Of a DNA stretch of 64,000 nucleotides, positions 18,060 to 27,473 are shown piece after piece. This DNA is from Sphingorhabdus sp. EL138. GTDB lineage: Bacteria; Pseudomonadota; Alphaproteobacteria; Sphingomonadales; Sphingomonadaceae. The translations under genes were made by a program, and so were the position numbers. Below the pieces are notes generated by a model. That model was not told where the DNA came from, searched no databases, and saw only the letters and a program-made list of their open reading frames with translations. How positions within the stretch are numbered: position 1 is the first letter of the stretch; each line of letters starts with the position of its first letter. The stretch spans positions 1,178,001-1,242,000 of the forward strand of contig NZ_OGVD01000004.1 in assembly GCF_900258045.1 (NCBI RefSeq). The letters run 5' to 3'.

Positions 18060-18821
18060 TTAAAGGAAAATACCGCCAGTCATCGTTTGGATGATCCACA
18101 ATGGAAAGGCGGCAATCGCCAAGAAGCCGCCAAAAGGTAACATACTATCGGCTGCAACTGTATCCCCCCGGATACGCATCATCAAAGCAGCCAGCAATCC
18201 TGCCAGCGTTGCTCCCAGAATAACCAGCGGCAATGCGGACCATCCAAGCCAGCAACCGATAGCACCCAACAATTTCGGATCGCCGCCGCCCAAGCCTTCA
18301 CGGCCGCGCAGTTTATGATAGCTCCAACCAACCAGGAAAAGTGTAAAGAAGCCAGAAAATGCACCGATCAGCCGATCTACAATGTCGGGCTCAGGGACGA
18401 AGAAAGCCGATGCCAGACCGGTGGCAGCCAAGGGCAGCGTAAGCCGGTCGGGCAACCAGTGATGCTGCGCATCGAGAGCTGCCAACGTCAATAAAATCCA
18501 TCCAAATATTGCACCAAGCAATCCGGCAAGCCCCGGAGCGGCGAACATCGCCATGCCGCCAACCAAACCGGCACCCAGTTCGATCACCGGATGGTCCGAT
18601 TTGATGACCGATCCACAATATGCGCATTTGCCTGATCTTGCCAAATAGCTGAGCACCGGAACCAGATCGGGGGTACGCAAAGGCTGATCGCAACTGTCAC
18701 AGCGGGAACGTCCCGAAACAACTGATTTTCCCTCCGGCCAGCGAATGACAATAGTCGCCAGAAAGCTACCGATGATCAGTCCGAGAACAGCTCCTAGGAT
18801 GGGATAGAGATAATCTGGCAA
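18060..18821 (-). CDS. Prepilin peptidase (A24 family aspartic protease)
   Basis: A 253-residue polytopic membrane enzyme that cleaves and N-methylates type IV prepilins or type II secretion pseudopilins. The N-terminal cytoplasmic loop carries a Cys4 zinc site (CDSCDQPL ... CAYCG). The catalytic Asp residues lie in the LDAQHHWLPD segment and in the GLGGGDPKLL motif (GxGD type). A TTG at 18821 is chosen because GGAG sits six bases upstream; the frame extends to a TTG at 18878 without good signals. No pilus or secretion genes are adjacent, so it serves substrates encoded elsewhere. Confidence 0.88.
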   Translation of the reverse strand: MPDYLYPILGAVLGLIIGSFLATIVIRWPEGKSVVSGRSRCDSCDQPLRTPDLVPVLSYLARSGKCAYCGSVIKSDHPVIELGAGLVGGMAMFAAPGLAGLLGAIFGWILLTLAALDAQHHWLPDRLTLPLAATGLASAFFVPEPDIVDRLIGAFSGFFTLFLVGWSYHKLRGREGLGGGDPKLLGAIGCWLGWSALPLVILGATLAGLLAALMMRIRGDTVAADSMLPFGGFLAIAAFPLWIIQTMTGGIFL

Positions 18822-18973
18822 GGAAAGCTCCGGCAAATTACGAGACTGCCGATTGGCATGGCATCGACAGATGTTCAATGCTGCAATTGAAAAAGCGGAA
18901 TGAGCGCCCTATGTGGACAGCAATTGTTTAATACCGCCAGCGCGGCCCAAGATTCCTCTGAAAGGAAAGCCCT

Positions 18974-20164
18974 ATGTCTCAATCTGATCCTGTCGTCATT
19001 CTGTCCTATGCCCGCACGCCGATGGGCGGCATGCAAGGTGCCTTGAGCGATGTAAGCGCGCCGGATTTGGGAGCTGTATCGGTTCGCGCTGCCGTTGAAC
19101 GAGCCGGAATTGACGGCTCAGATGTTGAGCGCATCTATATGGGTAACGTCCTGTCTGCAGGGCAAGGCCAGGCCCCTGCCCGCCAGGCAGCTATATTGGG
19201 CGGTCTGCCGGAATCGGTCGAAGCCACCACAGTCAACAAAATGTGCGGGTCAGGCATGCAGACCGCAATCATGGGTGCAGAGGCGCTGGCAGCGGGTTCA
19301 GTCGACATCATTGTCACCGGCGGTATGGAAAGCATGACCAATGCGCCCTACCTGCTTCCCAAAATGCGAGGCGGAGCACGATTGGGACATGCGCAAGCAA
19401 TGGACCATATGTTCCTGGACGGCCTTGAAGACGCTTATGACAAAGGCCGGGCCATGGGTAGCTTTGCGGAGGAAACGGCCGGTGAATATCAGCTAACCCG
19501 CGAAGCACAGGATGAGTATGCGATTGAGTCCCTTGCTCGCGCGAAGGCCGCGGTCGAGGGTGACGCGTTTGATGACGAAGTCGTGGCCGTCGAGATAAAG
19601 ACCCGCAAAGGCAGCGTCACGGTCAACAAGGACGAGCAACCACTGAAAGGCAACCCGGACAAGATTCCGCAATTGCGCCCTGCATTTGCCAAAGACGGCA
19701 CGATCACCGCCGCTAATGCTTCTTCGATCTCGGACGGTTCAGCGGCGATGGTATTGACCCGCGCCAGTGTCGCCGACGCGAAGGGCCTGAAACCGGTGGC
19801 GCATATTGTTGCTCATGCAGCCCATGCACACGCACCTGCAAAGTTCACCACGGCCCCTGTTTCTGCCATCCAGAAAGTCCTTGAGAAAGCTGGTTGGAAT
19901 GTCGGTGATGTTGATTTGTGGGAAGTCAACGAAGCCTTTGCCTGCGTGGCCATGTTCGCGATGCAGGATATCGGCATCTCGCGCGACAAGCTCAACATAA
20001 ACGGCGGCGCAACAGCCCTAGGCCATCCCATTGGCGCCAGTGGTGCTCGAATTATGGTTACGCTGGTCGCAGCGCTCAAAAAACAAGGCCTTAAGAAAGG
20101 CGTTGCAGCACTATGTATTGGTGGCGGCGAAGCAACGGCCGTTGCCATAGAGCTAGCCGACTAG
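18974..20164 (+). CDS. Acetyl-CoA C-acyltransferase (thiolase)
   Basis: A 396-residue thiolase. The acyl-accepting cysteine is Cys91 in NKMCGSGMQ. The other catalytic motifs are NEAFAC, GGATALGHPIGASG (His) and ALCIGGGEA (the second Cys, near residue 380). The length and the tight match to acetoacetyl-CoA thiolases suggest acetyl-CoA condensation or thiolysis in polyhydroxybutyrate, ketone-body or amino-acid metabolism; longer-chain activity cannot be excluded. AAAGGAAA lies just upstream of the ATG. It is monocistronic, with a terminator 22 bases after the stop. Confidence 0.93.
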   Translation: MSQSDPVVILSYARTPMGGMQGALSDVSAPDLGAVSVRAAVERAGIDGSDVERIYMGNVLSAGQGQAPARQAAILGGLPESVEATTVNKMCGSGMQTAIMGAEALAAGSVDIIVTGGMESMTNAPYLLPKMRGGARLGHAQAMDHMFLDGLEDAYDKGRAMGSFAEETAGEYQLTREAQDEYAIESLARAKAAVEGDAFDDEVVAVEIKTRKGSVTVNKDEQPLKGNPDKIPQLRPAFAKDGTITAANASSISDGSAAMVLTRASVADAKGLKPVAHIVAHAAHAHAPAKFTTAPVSAIQKVLEKAGWNVGDVDLWEVNEAFACVAMFAMQDIGISRDKLNINGGATALGHPIGASGARIMVTLVAALKKQGLKKGVAALCIGGGEATAVAIELAD

Positions 20165-20185
20165 ATCCCAATTTACAAAAAATTG

Positions 20186-20220
20186 AAGGGACGGGAGGCA
20201 TCATTTTCCTGTCCCTTTTA
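20186..20220 (+). terminator. Rho-independent terminator after thiolase
   Basis: AAGGGAC (20186-20192) pairs with GTCCCTT (20211-20217), with inner GGA/TCC pairs, and is followed by TTTTA. It lies 22 bases after the thiolase stop. Confidence 0.82.
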
Positions 20221-20251
20221 ATTACGACCTTGGAATTGTCCGCCACCATTT

Positions 20252-20743
20252 CTATTTCAGAGGTTCATCCCCCCAGATCGCGTCCTGATTGATATAGCCC
20301 CGCCGACCAGTAACATCCAGCAGGCACCATCCATTCTCACATTGTGTGATCTTACCGACAACACCGGTCTCAACACGCCAGATAACCTTGGCATCTCGTT
20401 GAGGATTACTCCGCAAAGATTGTGCCTGCCCTTTTTCGCCCAGCACTATAGCCGTCCTTGAGGCGCTCAATAGCCGTGCGTGCATCCATCCCTGTGCACC
20501 GTCAGGATCCTCAACCTTTCGCCATGCCTTGTAGCGTGCCAAAATTTTAATCGGTAGGCGTTCCCGCTTGTATATCCACATGGTCGGATATTCGGTGCTC
20601 GGCCCAGTGCGCATCCGCGCTTCAGGTTCGTCGATAGATGCCCAATAGGGTGGTTCCTGTTGGGCCATTGCCGGAGAGGACATCATTACGGCTGAAGCCA
20701 AAAGGCCAAAAAAGAACAGTATTTTGAAATCAAGGTTACGCAT
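20252..20743 (-). CDS. Periplasmic SH3-domain protein
   Basis: A 163-residue exported protein. The start at 20743 places a signal peptide at the N-terminus (MRNLDFKILFFFGLLASAV ending SPAMAQ); the frame continues upstream but that extension would bury the signal. Two bacterial SH3-like repeats follow: residues near ARMRTGPSTEYPTMW and KAWRKVEDPDGAQGWMH form the first, and SLRSNPQRDAKVIWRVE with NGWCLLDVTGRRGYI the second. Such proteins often bind peptidoglycan or regulate amidases. It is divergent from the 2-hydroxyacid dehydrogenase with a 110-bp gap. Confidence 0.82.
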   Translation of the reverse strand: MRNLDFKILFFFGLLASAVMMSSPAMAQQEPPYWASIDEPEARMRTGPSTEYPTMWIYKRERLPIKILARYKAWRKVEDPDGAQGWMHARLLSASRTAIVLGEKGQAQSLRSNPQRDAKVIWRVETGVVGKITQCENGWCLLDVTGRRGYINQDAIWGDEPLK

Positions 20744-20853
20744 GCTTTTAACTTTTACAATCCCCCACTCCCCAGGCCATAAACTGAAAGACAAGCGCTC
20801 ATCAAGCGCCACCTGCTTGACCTCATGTAAAATTCAGGCATAGCGATGGCCTT

Positions 20854-21867
20854 ATGGTTGAAACATCCCAAACTGAGACACTCCGCCCCGCAAAACCGCG
20901 CGTCATTGTGACACGTGAACTGGCCGATGCGATCCACGACCGAATGGGCGAGCTGTTTGATGTCGTCCCGAATTTGACCGACCGCGCCTTTACCCGTGAA
21001 GATCTCATCGCTGCCATGGCCGATTGCGACGTGCTGGTTCCGACGGTCACCGATCATATTGATGCGGAGATGATTGCCAGTGCACCGGAGAGGCTCAAGC
21101 TAATCGCCAGCTTTGGCGCCGGTGTTGACCATATTGATCTGGCCGCCGCTCGTGCGCGCAAAATTCTTGTTACCAATACGCCGGGAGTATTTACCGAAGA
21201 TACGGCCGACATGACCATGGCGCTTATCCTGTCTGTGCCGCGGCGTTTAGCAGAGGGTGAAAAACTCATGCGCTCTGGACAATGGAAGGGCTGGAAGCCT
21301 TCGGGCATGCTTGGCCATTGCATCGGCGGCAAAAAACTCGGCATTATCGGCATGGGCCGTATTGGTCAGGCGGTTGCGCGCCGTGCTTCCGGTTTCGGAT
21401 TGTCGGTCTTCTATCACAACCGGCGTCAATTGCCTCCGGCGGTAGAAGAGTCGCTTAACGCTAGCTATATTGATGATTTGGATGAACTGATCCGTACCTG
21501 TGACATTATCACCATCCATTGCCCGCACACCCCCCAAACACATGAATTGATCAATGCCGAACGGATTGCCATGATGAAGCCATCCACATACCTGATCAAC
21601 ACTGCGCGCGGCGAACTGATTGATGAGAACGCGTTGATCGAAGCACTCCAGAAAGAAACCATAAGCGGCGCAGGCCTGGATGTTTATACGCAAGAGCCTG
21701 CGGTCGACGAGCGCTTTCTGACGCTGAAAAATGTTGTGCTGTTGCCCCATATGGGCAGCGCTACCTTTGAAGGAAGAGAAGCATCGGGCGAGCGCGTCAT
21801 TGCCAATATCCGCGTATGGGCCGACGGACACCGACCACCAGATCAGGTATTGGAAGGCTGGGCCTGA
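20854..21867 (+). CDS. D-2-hydroxyacid dehydrogenase (glyoxylate/hydroxypyruvate reductase type)
   Basis: A 337-residue NAD(P)-dependent dehydrogenase. The Rossmann motif is GIIGMGRIGQAVARRA at about 165-180. The catalytic Arg lies in NTARGELID, the Glu in the following GLDVYTQEP block, and the His in LPHMGSAT. HNRRQ after the second strand (Arg rather than Asp) suggests NADPH preference. It probably reduces glyoxylate or hydroxypyruvate; close relatives act on formate or phosphite, so the substrate is not certain. It has no operon partners. Confidence 0.9.
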   Translation: MVETSQTETLRPAKPRVIVTRELADAIHDRMGELFDVVPNLTDRAFTREDLIAAMADCDVLVPTVTDHIDAEMIASAPERLKLIASFGAGVDHIDLAAARARKILVTNTPGVFTEDTADMTMALILSVPRRLAEGEKLMRSGQWKGWKPSGMLGHCIGGKKLGIIGMGRIGQAVARRASGFGLSVFYHNRRQLPPAVEESLNASYIDDLDELIRTCDIITIHCPHTPQTHELINAERIAMMKPSTYLINTARGELIDENALIEALQKETISGAGLDVYTQEPAVDERFLTLKNVVLLPHMGSATFEGREASGERVIANIRVWADGHRPPDQVLEGWA

Positions 21868-21989
21868 GTTCCCACCTGCCGTCCACCATAGTTCGCGGTT
21901 GAGTCCCACTCTGTTCACGACTAGAAAATCTCAAAATATGATTCGCAGAAGCAGGTCGGCGTAATAAAATACCGCGTTCAGGGGATTAC

Positions 21990-23303
21990 ATGAAATATCT
22001 GAGTAAAATTTTCATCGGTGGTGTAGCAGCCATTCTGGCAAACGTACCGGCGGCGGCACAAGAAGTCGTCGATCCAGCAACCGATGTTGCCAATAGTGGT
22101 GATACTGCCTGGATATTAACCTCTACCGCGCTTGTTTTGTTAATGACGCTCCCTGGTCTCGCCTTGTTCTATGGTGGGCTGGTCAGATCCAAGAACTTCC
22201 TCTCGGTGCTCATACAATGCATGGCCGTGGCCGGTATTGCCTCCGTTTTGTGGGTTATCGCCGGGTACACGCTGGCATTTGGCCAAGTTACAAATGGTAT
22301 TTTAGGCAATGGTATCAATTGGATGTTTGGCAATCTTGGTAATGTTCGTGAAGGAACCACCATACCGGAATCCGCCTTTGCCATGTTCCAGATGACTTTT
22401 GCGGTGATTACCCCTGCCCTTATGGTTGGCGCCTGGGTTGATCGTGCGCGCTTTGGCTGGGTCGTGGCCTTCTGTTCGCTCTGGCTACTGGTCGTATATG
22501 CCCCTGTTACCCACTGGGTTTGGGGTGGCGGCTGGCTTTCGGGTCTTGGTGTGCTCGACTTCGCCGGCGGCATCGTGGTCCACACCACGGCAGGCGTCTC
22601 AGCGCTCGTTGTTGCGATCATGATGGGCAAGCGGATTGGCTGGCCTAAAACACTGATGCTTCCGCATAGCCCTGCCTTGACTGTTGCGGGTGCAGGCTTG
22701 CTCTGGGTCGGGTGGTTCGGATTTAACGGTGGCTCGGCCCTTACTGCGACAGACGATGCATCTTCTGCGATTATCAATACCCATGTCGCGGCTTCCATGG
22801 CCGCCTTAGTCTGGATTTTGATCGAGCGGATCAAGGTTGGAAAATCAACCGCTGTTGGTGTCGCAACCGGCGCTATTGCAGGCCTCGCCACTATCACTCC
22901 AGCAGCCGGTTTTGTTGGCCCCGGAGCGTCCATCGTAATTGGCGCGGCGGCAGGTTTCGTCTGCTTCTTTGCAGTCGGCCTGGTCAAAAACGGCTTTAAA
23001 ATCGACGACAGCCTCGACGTTTTTGCAGTTCACGGCGTCGGCGGCATGCTCGGCTCACTGATGCTGGCTCTTTTCATCAGCGAAGGCCTTGGCGGCACGG
23101 GTTACGGCGATGACATGGCCTTTGGCAGCCAGTTTGTTGCCCAGCTTATCGGTGTTGGTGTAGTCGCGATCTGGTCGGCAGTTGCTACTGCGATCCTCGG
23201 CTATGGGATCAGCTTCATCCTGCCAATGCGGGTGAATGAAGATGACGAACGCGATGGTCTGGACATTGCCAGCCATGGTGAACGAGCGTGGGACTTAGAC
23301 TAA
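21990..23303 (+). CDS. amtB: Ammonium transporter AmtB
   Basis: A 437-residue Amt/Rh channel that conducts ammonium or ammonia across the inner membrane. An N-terminal signal-like segment (AAAQE near residue 25) precedes eleven helices. PGLALFYGGLVRSKN is the family signature. The twin pore histidines lie in VVHTTAGVSALV and FAVHGVGGMLGSL. The C-terminal cytoplasmic tail contains the helix that binds PII. The usual glnK partner is not next to it, either upstream or downstream. No clear sigma-54 site is visible in the 120-bp gap upstream. Confidence 0.95.
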   Translation: MKYLSKIFIGGVAAILANVPAAAQEVVDPATDVANSGDTAWILTSTALVLLMTLPGLALFYGGLVRSKNFLSVLIQCMAVAGIASVLWVIAGYTLAFGQVTNGILGNGINWMFGNLGNVREGTTIPESAFAMFQMTFAVITPALMVGAWVDRARFGWVVAFCSLWLLVVYAPVTHWVWGGGWLSGLGVLDFAGGIVVHTTAGVSALVVAIMMGKRIGWPKTLMLPHSPALTVAGAGLLWVGWFGFNGGSALTATDDASSAIINTHVAASMAALVWILIERIKVGKSTAVGVATGAIAGLATITPAAGFVGPGASIVIGAAAGFVCFFAVGLVKNGFKIDDSLDVFAVHGVGGMLGSLMLALFISEGLGGTGYGDDMAFGSQFVAQLIGVGVVAIWSAVATAILGYGISFILPMRVNEDDERDGLDIASHGERAWDLD

Positions 23304-23370
23304 CGACCTCAACGAAAAGACGTGAAACCCGGTGGCCAGCTTCGTTGACCAGCGAAACGAACGGTTTGTT

Positions 23371-23733
23371 CTAACTGGATAAAAAGGCCTTCCAACCAAC
23401 ATAGGCTAGAAATGGCAAGCCAATCAGGTCAGTAATGGCAATCGCGCGCAAAGTGTCGGGTTGGCCATAGATGCCATAGATGACGAGAAAGCTGATCATC
23501 GAAAGCGCCGTTAGAGTGACTGCCAGTTTGCGTACATCGGGATCAAAGGCGGCCCATAGGCAGGCGACAACTATCACTCCGAACAAAGCAGCGCGATGCT
23601 GTAGCAAAGCGAAATTCATACCATCCGGCGCTACGCCATATAGGCGAGTGATCAGTGACGGAGCAAAAAAGGCAGCGAATGGCGGCAAGTGGATAAGAAT
23701 GCCCAGAACAATCCAGCAAGCCCGTTCCAACAT
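23371..23733 (-). CDS. Small integral membrane protein, unknown function
   Basis: A 120-residue protein with about four transmembrane helices (near 5-25, 47-62, 70-88 and 95-115). No catalytic motif is visible. It is convergent with amtB (67-bp gap) and 17 bases after the GNAT gene on the same strand, so those two are probably co-transcribed. Function is unknown. Confidence 0.7.
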   Translation of the reverse strand: MLERACWIVLGILIHLPPFAAFFAPSLITRLYGVAPDGMNFALLQHRAALFGVIVVACLWAAFDPDVRKLAVTLTALSMISFLVIYGIYGQPDTLRAIAITDLIGLPFLAYVGWKAFLSS

Positions 23734-23750
23734 GATACCGCTCCCGCTTG

Positions 23751-24206
23751 TTATAGTGTCATATGCAAAAACTGATTAAATGGACTCGCAATATAATCCC
23801 CAAAAGCAGGCCCATTTTCGAAACCGCGTTTGCGATAGAGGTGAAGAGCTGGTTCAAACTCTTTCCCAGATCCCGTTTCAAGGCTCAGCGTTCTATATCC
23901 GCGCCGTTTTGCTTCGGCAATTATGTGGTTGAGAATTGACAAACCCACACCTTTCCTAACGTGCTTCGGATCCGTTCGCATGGATTTGATTTCACCAGCT
24001 GTGCCAGACAGTTGTTTCAGCGCGCCAACGCCCAAGAGAACATCCCGCTCCCATGCGGCCCATACAGTGACATCGAGCGCCTTCAAGCCGGAAAGGTCAA
24101 GCGCATAGACGCTGCCTGCGGGAGAATTTTTGTGCATGTCGGACAGATGGATAGCCAGCAGATCCTGAACCGCCTGCCCTGTCAGATCATCTGGTCGAAT
24201 TTCCAT
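23751..24206 (-). CDS. GNAT family N-acetyltransferase
   Basis: A 151-residue acetyltransferase. Motif A is MRTDPKHVRKGVGLSILNHII (acetyl-CoA pyrophosphate loop RKGVG), followed by the YRTLSLETG strand and a C-terminal YRKRGF element. This is the general GNAT pattern for acetylation of small amines or amino acids; the substrate is unknown. ATG 24206 is preferred over an upstream GTG at 24257, because the protein resembles family members from MEIRPDDL onward. It overlaps nothing and is followed by the small membrane protein. Confidence 0.85.
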   Translation of the reverse strand: MEIRPDDLTGQAVQDLLAIHLSDMHKNSPAGSVYALDLSGLKALDVTVWAAWERDVLLGVGALKQLSGTAGEIKSMRTDPKHVRKGVGLSILNHIIAEAKRRGYRTLSLETGSGKEFEPALHLYRKRGFENGPAFGDYIASPFNQFLHMTL

Positions 24207-24384
24207 AGTCGAGCGCTTTCCTAATATCGTCCGCGATGATATATGCAGTTCGAGCACTTGGACAGTTTAAATCAATTGTTTCTGATTGTTACACGGCCGA
24301 CCTGCTGGAACATATAACGTTCCAAATAGCTCAAAATGCAGTGTGACCTGTGTGAACTTTGAAACTAGAAAGCTGAATCACGGT

Positions 24385-24714
24385 TTAAGATGCCAGTGTC
24401 AGGGTCCGCACAATTTCTGTATCCAAAGCATCGGCAAATCGGCATCCCGCCTGCTTTGTTTTCTGCCATACCAAAGTGGCTTTGACCGGTACTTGCTTGT
24501 TGACGGTGACGGTTACTTTCTCGCCTTCCTGAAACACGGCGTCGGCTTCAAACCGGCATCCGTATATCGAAATATCCAGCAAGGTAGCAACGATGGATTT
24601 ATTCCCGCTGCGTTTCAGCGATGCACTGGAAACAGTCACTTCATGGCGGGGCACAGCACGCCGGTTCAATGCAGCCGGCTCCACTCTACGGTATCTTGTC
24701 GACTTTAACGCCAC
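24385..24714 (-). CDS. PilZ domain protein
   Basis: A 109-residue single-domain PilZ protein, expected to bind cyclic-di-GMP. It has the RxxxR switch in NRRAVPRHEV and the DxSxxG strand in DISIYGCRF. A GTG at 24714 is chosen because a perfect AGGAGG lies six bases upstream; a GTG 24 bases earlier would leave the ribosome site inside the gene. It stands between the GNAT gene and the nitronate-monooxygenase-like gene on the same strand, with gaps of more than 80 bases. The output target (motility, cellulose or polymer export) is unknown. Confidence 0.88.
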   Translation of the reverse strand: MALKSTRYRRVEPAALNRRAVPRHEVTVSSASLKRSGNKSIVATLLDISIYGCRFEADAVFQEGEKVTVTVNKQVPVKATLVWQKTKQAGCRFADALDTEIVRTLTLAS

Positions 24715-24799
24715 GTCTACCCTCCTGCCAATTTCCACCCACCTGTATCGACACGTAAACGGAAAAAGGTATCAAAAGGTTAACGGCGCTAAAGCATGA

Positions 24800-26203
24800 C
24801 TATTCGCCGGTCAGGATGCGATCTACCAGCTGTTTGACCGTTGGCACAAAGCCGTTGGAATAGAAGGGATCTTTACCGAAATTATAGGCTCCGTGCCCGG
24901 CAAACATCAAATGCTCTTCCACAGGGGATCCATGAACAATTTCCTGCAGCGACTTTTGAATACAAAAACTTCGCGGGTCCGCGAGTCGGCCGGTGCTGAA
25001 ATTGTCATGGTCTTTCCAGGAAGAAAAACCGCAATGGGACAAACAGCCCATGCAATCGGCCTGATCCTTGCGGATCATCTTGGCTTCCTCCGGTGTGGTG
25101 AAGACGATCGTGTTGTCCGGCGTCTTAAGCGCCATGGTGAACCCAAGACCATCCCATTCCCTGGCGCGGAGCAGATCATTGCGGGTCACCCAGAAATTCT
25201 TACCCTTCACGCCGACATCCAGTTGGTGGGTATGCTCGCCCGCCTTCTCCGTCGAATAGGGAATCTGGCGTTCCGACCGTGCTTCCAGACTACGGAGAAA
25301 CTCATTGCGTACTGCCGACGAATAGAAACCGGTCGGCGAAAATTTGTGCAGCAGCACATCGCCTTCCTTGATTTTAATCAGTTCATTCTTCCAGCTGTCG
25401 GGGATCGGACTTTCTTTCGTAAGAAGAGGGCGGGTGCCGAATTGGAAAGCAATCTGCCCCAGCTCATCATTATCGATCCAGTTATCCCAGTCCTTTAGAG
25501 CCCAAACACCGCCTGCCATGATGATGGGGACGCTATCAGCAATTCCTTCACCGCGCATAGTCTCACGTAGCGCCTTGACCCGCGGATATGGATCTTCCGG
25601 TTTACGAGGGTCTTCAGCATTGCTGAGACCATTGTGTCCGCCAGCCAACCAAGGATCTTCATAAACGACGGCAGCCATAAGATCGGAAACTTTATGATAA
25701 GCCCGCTTCCACAAGGCACGAAATGCGCGAGCGGAGCTGATAATCGGGAGATAATTCACGCCATATTGCTGGGCAATTTCCGAAAGTTTGTAGGGCATAC
25801 CGGCACCGCAGGTGACGCCCGCAACCATGCCCTTGGTCTGTTCCAAAACGCCGTGCAACACTTGTTGCGCGCCGCCCATTTCCCAAAGCACATTGATATT
25901 GATTGCACCTTTGCCATTGGACATTTCAAAGGCCCTTGTCACCTGTGCAACCGCGCCATCAATCGCATATTTGACAAGCTCTTCATGCCGTGCGCCGCGG
26001 GTTTTGCCATGATAGATTTGCGGGATGACATTGCCATCCGCGTCATAGCTGTCCGCATTAACGGCCGAAACAGTGCCGATACCGCCAGCAGCTGCCCAGG
26101 CCCCGGAACTGGCATGATTGGTCGCGGCAACCCCTTTTCCGCCCTCAATCAATGGCCAAACTTCACGGCCATTATACTGGATAGGTTTGACCCCTTTAAA
26201 CAA
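24800..26203 (-). CDS. Nitronate monooxygenase-like FMN enzyme with Cys-rich tail
   Basis: A 467-residue TIM-barrel flavoprotein of the 2-nitropropane dioxygenase/nitronate monooxygenase group. The family motif GGVWALKDWDN and the phosphate-binding GTRPLLTKE segment are visible in the barrel (about 40-290), as is a GVTCGAGMPY region near 128. Unusually the last 170 residues add an extension with four cysteines in a C-x2-C-x3-C-x22-C arrangement (384, 387, 391, 414), which could bind zinc or an Fe-S cluster. This larger form is known to me from sphingomonads, without assigned substrate. It is followed by a PilZ gene 85 bases on. Confidence 0.8.
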   Translation of the reverse strand: MFKGVKPIQYNGREVWPLIEGGKGVAATNHASSGAWAAAGGIGTVSAVNADSYDADGNVIPQIYHGKTRGARHEELVKYAIDGAVAQVTRAFEMSNGKGAININVLWEMGGAQQVLHGVLEQTKGMVAGVTCGAGMPYKLSEIAQQYGVNYLPIISSARAFRALWKRAYHKVSDLMAAVVYEDPWLAGGHNGLSNAEDPRKPEDPYPRVKALRETMRGEGIADSVPIIMAGGVWALKDWDNWIDNDELGQIAFQFGTRPLLTKESPIPDSWKNELIKIKEGDVLLHKFSPTGFYSSAVRNEFLRSLEARSERQIPYSTEKAGEHTHQLDVGVKGKNFWVTRNDLLRAREWDGLGFTMALKTPDNTIVFTTPEEAKMIRKDQADCMGCLSHCGFSSWKDHDNFSTGRLADPRSFCIQKSLQEIVHGSPVEEHLMFAGHGAYNFGKDPFYSNGFVPTVKQLVDRILTGE

Positions 26204-26302
26204 TATACTCTCCTATATACCCAAGCGCGTCTTATAGACCGCGCATGTCAAATTGTGCGAAAAAATCAGCGAATACCCAAAACTATTTTTCATTATAAAA
26301 TC

Positions 26303-27439
26303 CTAAGCAAATTTTGGTCGCCCGAGCGCATGACCATATAGCAGCGCATAACGTGCCAACATCTTGCTTTCATTGTACTCCGCCTGAGCCTTCATCCGGT
26401 TTTGCGCGCCAATGTCCTGCCGTAGCTGCTCATGCTGGATCAATGTCGTTAAGGCTTCGCCAAACTGCGCTTCATCTTCCACGGGTTTTATGAAGCCCTG
26501 ATTGGCCTGACATACCATAGATTTCACATCTCCGACATCTGTAGCCGCAACAGGCAGGCCAGCCGCCATCGCTTCGATCAGAGATATAGGGAATTGCTCA
26601 CTGTCAGAGGATAATGCAAAAATATCGAATAGTCCGATATAGCGCGCGGGATCCGTCTGAAATCCGGGCACTAGCAGACGATCGGCCATTCCGCGCTGCT
26701 GCGCCTCTGCCAGAATGGCCTCTTTTTCAGGCCCCTCACCAACAATCACAAGCCGGACATTGTCTCCCGCTTCGGCGCAGGCTCGCACCAGCCGCGGCAA
26801 GTTTTTGACCGCCCGAAGTCCCGCCAGCGTCCCGACGACTACTTCGCCTTTTGCCTTTTTAAACCCTGGAAGCGCACCGCGTTGCGGTTTTTTATCGAAC
26901 CGCTTCACATCAATACCGTTGGGAATACGGTGCACTTTGTCTTCGGGCTGCTTCCAGACTGATTGCGCGATGTTCTGAAGTCGCTCAGATGGCACCACCA
27001 GCGCCTGGCTCCCGCCCAGTGCAAATTTCCGAAACAAGTTACGCTTCCAGTTTAGCTTTTTGCGCTCATCTTCATTGAAGCCATCTTCATGGTGGATCAG
27101 CGGAGGCAACCCTTCGACCCGGGCAAAGAGAGTCCGAGCCATAACGCCGTCCATTGAACCCCAGTTATAAGACAGGATCAGATCAAATTGCCGATAATAA
27201 TCAACCAGTTCACGATAGCGCTTCAATGACGGTTTGCCTGACAATAATGGCGCATCCTTTGGAAAGCTGACCTTGATTTTGCTATCAATCGCATCGCGCG
27301 CCGACAGATTATCGGGTTCAGCTGAAAGAACAGTATGCTGCGCCTGCGCTCCAAAATGGTTCATCAGCCTGACCGCCCGTGCTTCTTTGCCGCCAAGATT
27401 GAACGTGCTGTGCAAATGCAAAATTCTGGAGGGTTTCAT
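26303..27439 (-). CDS. GT4-family glycosyltransferase
   Basis: A 378-residue GT-B glycosyltransferase. An N-terminal LHLHSTFNLGGKEAR acceptor motif is followed by VGTLAGLRAVKNLPRLV, the VIVGEGPEKEAI strand and an E-x7-E element (EQFPISLIE) before AMAAGLPVAATD. It may act in exopolysaccharide or lipid glycosylation, but the sugar is unknown. It is 34 bases after the alpha/beta hydrolase on the same strand and has no other glycan genes nearby. It is not a close copy of the GT4 at 3343-4524. Confidence 0.85.
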   Translation of the reverse strand: MKPSRILHLHSTFNLGGKEARAVRLMNHFGAQAQHTVLSAEPDNLSARDAIDSKIKVSFPKDAPLLSGKPSLKRYRELVDYYRQFDLILSYNWGSMDGVMARTLFARVEGLPPLIHHEDGFNEDERKKLNWKRNLFRKFALGGSQALVVPSERLQNIAQSVWKQPEDKVHRIPNGIDVKRFDKKPQRGALPGFKKAKGEVVVGTLAGLRAVKNLPRLVRACAEAGDNVRLVIVGEGPEKEAILAEAQQRGMADRLLVPGFQTDPARYIGLFDIFALSSDSEQFPISLIEAMAAGLPVAATDVGDVKSMVCQANQGFIKPVEDEAQFGEALTTLIQHEQLRQDIGAQNRMKAQAEYNESKMLARYALLYGHALGRPKFA

Positions 27440-27473
27440 TGGTTATGCCGGCTATCGTTAACGTCAGAAGAAA

